Shown: positions 6,601 to 7,363 of the stretch, in pieces
How positions within the stretch are numbered: position 1 is the first letter of the stretch
Layout: every line of letters begins with the position of its first letter
Assembly (NCBI RefSeq): GCF_000282995.1
Contig: NZ_ALEE01000700.1
Span: 1-7,363, forward strand
From: Melaminivora alkalimesophila
GTDB lineage: Bacteria; Pseudomonadota; Gammaproteobacteria; Burkholderiales; Burkholderiaceae_C
Reading direction: 5' to 3'
Length of the DNA stretch: 7,363 nucleotides
Made by a program: the position numbers and the translations under genes
The notes under the pieces: model-generated
What the model saw: the letters and a program-made list of their open reading frames with translations, nothing else
Databases searched by the model: none
What the model was told of the DNA's origin: nothing

Positions 6601-7105
6601 CGATCAGGCCGCCGCGCACGGCGTATTCGCCGTGGCTGACGACCTGCGAGACGTGCTGGTAACCGGCCAGCGCCAGCTGCGCGCGCAGCCGCGCCTCGTC
6701 GAGCTTCTGGCCGGTCTGGAAATGGAAGGTGTAGGCCGCGAGGAAGGACTGCGGCGCCAGGCGGTACAGGGCCGTGGTGGCCGGCACCAGCACCACGTCC
6801 ACCTCGCCCTGCGAGATACGCCACAGCGTCGCCAGGCGCTCGCTGATCAGGTCCTGGTGGGGCGAGAAGCTGTCGTAGGGCAGGGTTTCCCAGTCGGGAA
6901 ACAGCGCGCAGCGCAGCTCGGGCGCGAAGAAGGCCAGCTCGTCGAGCAGGCGGCGCGCGTCGGTGGCATCGGCTGTGACGATGGCGGTGGTGCGCCGCTC
7001 GCCGGCCTCGCGCGCCGCCAGGCGGGCGAGCAGCAGGGCGTCGGCGCTGCCGACGGGGCGCGGCAGGGAAAAGCGTTTTCCGGGGGAGAGTCTGGGAAGC
7101 TGCAT
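3626..7105 (-). CDS. mfd: Transcription-repair coupling factor (Mfd)
   Basis: Mfd is a cytosolic ATP-dependent DNA translocase that removes RNA polymerase stalled at lesions and recruits UvrA to start nucleotide excision repair. At 1159 residues it is close to E. coli Mfd (1148). The N-terminal UvrB-like part includes FPDWETLPYDSFSPHQDL (about 70-87) and the UvrA-contacting region around YAVRGG (161-166). The CarD-like RNA polymerase-interacting domain begins near GDPVVHAQHGIGRY (481-494). The RecG-like motor has Walker A GDVGFGKT (636-643, Lys642), DEEH (737-740), TATPIPRT and QLRGRVGR (906-913). The C-terminal TRCF domain begins near LHLRLSFYKKL (about 1028). ATG 7103-7105, giving MQLPRLSPGKRF, fits relatives. 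An in-frame TTG at 7163-7165 would add 20 unconserved residues. No Shine-Dalgarno is evident. All key motifs are intact and no frameshift is seen. Confidence 0.97.
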   Translation of the reverse strand: MQLPRLSPGKRFSLPRPVGSADALLLARLAAREAGERRTTAIVTADATDARRLLDELAFFAPELRCALFPDWETLPYDSFSPHQDLISERLATLWRISQGEVDVVLVPATTALYRLAPQSFLAAYTFHFQTGQKLDEARLRAQLALAGYQHVSQVVSHGEYAVRGGLIDLYPMGAPMPYRVDLFDDEIDSIRTFDPDNQRSLYPVSEVRLLPGREFPMDDEARARFRRRWRELLEGDPTRSRIYKDMGNGVATAGIEYYLPLFFEDTATVFDYLGAEATLVLHGDLEAAFQRFWQDTRDRYRLIQGDPDHPALPPEALFLTAEQFYAQAKPHAQLALRPGADESADKGVPEFQPLPDLSVARAAEDPLTRLQAHLRTDARRTLLLAESAGRRESLLDFLRASQIHPPAFDSLADFEAEPAERVGIAVGALAQGFAWSGGGIDFVTETELFAASGSTRRRRRQEQASDVEALIKDLSELKVGDPVVHAQHGIGRYRGLVHMDVGQKNPDGTPALQEFLHLEYADAAVLYVPVSQLQLIGRYTGISADEAPLHKLGSSQWERAKRKAAEQVRDTAAELLNIYARRAARQGHAFRFPAQDYEQFASDFGFEETADQKAAIHAVVQDMISPQPMDRLVCGDVGFGKTEVALRAAFVAVSGGRQVALLAPTTLLAEQHYRTLVDRFSKWPVRVAEVSRFRSGKEVAAALQGIADGTVDIVVGTHKLLSESTKFRNLGLLIIDEEHRFGVRHKEAMKQLRAEVDVLTLTATPIPRTMGMALEGLRDLSVIATAPERRLAIKTFVRSESNGVIREAVLRELKRGGQVYFLHNEVETIENRRQALEQILPEARIAIAHGQMPERELERVMRDFVAQRFNVLLCSTIIETGIDVPSANTIVIARADKFGLAQLHQLRGRVGRSHHQAYAYLMVPDIESLPKQAAQRLDAIQQMEELGSGFYLAMHDLEIRGAGEVLGENQSGNMLEVGFQLYNEMLAEAVKALKAGKEPDLLAPMQAATDINLHAPALLPEDYCGDVHLRLSFYKKLATAKTGEQIDALLEELVDRFGKLPPQAQTLIDVHRLRCLSQAYGVVKVDAAPGVITITFKPQPPVDPMAIIQLIQKNKHIKLAGNEKLRIERALPDASARAQLVRDVLRSLGRPLTEAVPA

Positions 7106-7150
7106 GCGGATGGGGCGGCGGGGCGCGGCAAGGAGGGGGAGGCGCGCAGA

Positions 7151-7162
7151 CCGCCCGGGCGG
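7151..7162. repeat. 12-bp perfect palindrome CCGCCCGGGCGG in the mfd-ispD intergenic region
   Basis: The sequence equals its own reverse complement. It sits in the mfd 5' leader, 46 nt before the mfd ATG, and where the -35 region of ispD would be. It could be an operator or merely a chance product of GC-rich DNA; the symmetry is clear but no regulator is recognised. Confidence 0.4.
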
Positions 7163-7171
7163 CAAAAGGCG

Positions 7172-7181
7172 ATTCTAGAAT
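7172..7181. promoter_or_regulatory. Palindromic shared -10 region (ATTCTAGAAT) of divergent mfd and ispD
   Basis: ATTCTAGAAT is a perfect 10-bp palindrome, so TAGAAT, a good -10 hexamer, reads on both strands: 7176-7181 on plus (ispD) and 7177-7172 on minus (mfd). For ispD it ends 7 nt before the ATG, predicting a leaderless mRNA. For mfd transcription would begin near 7165, giving a leader of about 60 nt. No recognisable -35 hexamer is seen at 16-18 bp on either strand, so a weak or assisted promoter is expected. Confidence 0.5.
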
Positions 7182-7188
7182 GCCGCCC

Positions 7189-7363
7189 ATGACCGACGCG
7201 CGCTCCGTGAACTCTTTGTCGGGCCCGCCGGCCGTGCTCCGCGCAGCCGGCCCGCGTCTGTGGGCGCTGGTGCCTTGCGCCGGCACGGGTTCCCGCGCCA
7301 GCGCGGCGGGAGCGGCCGACCCGCTGCCCAAGCAGTACCGGCCGGTTGCCGGCCAGCCACTGG
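7189..7363 (+). CDS. ispD: 2-C-methyl-D-erythritol 4-phosphate cytidylyltransferase (N-terminal part)
   Basis: The first 58 codons are present and the gene continues past the right edge. IspD transfers CMP from CTP to methylerythritol 4-phosphate in the non-mevalonate isoprenoid pathway. The CTP-binding loop LWALVPCAGTGSR (24-36) is followed by PKQYRPVAGQPL (47-58), the paired signature of the family. The catalytic pair would be Arg36 and Lys48 (Arg20 and Lys27 in E. coli). Eleven residues separate them here against six in E. coli, so this loop is longer. There are also about 22 residues before the first strand, more than usual. ATG 7189-7191 has no Shine-Dalgarno and lies 7 nt after TAGAAT, suggesting leaderless expression. 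The gene is divergent from mfd. ispF often follows ispD in proteobacteria but lies beyond the window. Confidence 0.9.
   Translation, partial: MTDARSVNSLSGPPAVLRAAGPRLWALVPCAGTGSRASAAGAADPLPKQYRPVAGQPL

Overview
The window is GC-rich, compact chromosomal DNA. Codon use, gene order and protein sequences suggest a betaproteobacterium, most likely Burkholderiales/Comamonadaceae (Acidovorax/Delftia-like). The pointers are a SerB without an N-terminal regulatory domain, an Mfd starting MQLPRLSPGKRF, an IspD with a PCAGTGSR nucleotide loop, and mfd divergent from ispD. The taxon is inferred from memory of these families, not from a search. I see no mobile element, CRISPR array, rRNA or tRNA.

Layout. 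Positions 1-429 (minus) hold the N-terminal half of a LysR-type regulator resembling ArgP. It is divergent, across 69 bp, from an ArgO/LysE-type basic amino acid exporter at 499-1134 (plus). This is the classic pairing of an exporter with its regulator. A 10-bp GC-rich hairpin at 1158-1185 separates argO from the convergent metQ (1213-1998, minus), which encodes a periplasmic methionine-binding protein. The 171 bp between metQ and serB contain an AT-rich inverted repeat, short hairpins and a direct repeat, but no confident promoter. Next, all on the minus strand, come serB (2170-2886), a CbiM-like/COG3235 membrane protein (2931-3605) and mfd (3626-7105). These are closely spaced and read in the order mfd, membrane protein, serB, and possibly on into metQ. 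An 83-bp divergent promoter region follows, then the first 58 codons of ispD (7189 to the end, plus).

The parts are basic amino acid export and its control, methionine capture, the last step of serine synthesis, transcription-coupled DNA repair and isoprenoid synthesis. They are housekeeping functions and do not form one new system. The most interesting signals are regulatory. Both plus-strand genes (argO and ispD) lack a ribosome binding site and carry a -10-like hexamer exactly 7 nt before the ATG, which predicts leaderless mRNAs. The ispD -10 lies in a perfect palindrome that also reads as a -10 for mfd on the other strand. Other points are a metQ with no lipobox and no metNI beside it, an orphan CbiM-like protein inside the mfd-serB cluster, and an enlarged catalytic loop in IspD. 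I found no convincing undescribed multi-gene system.
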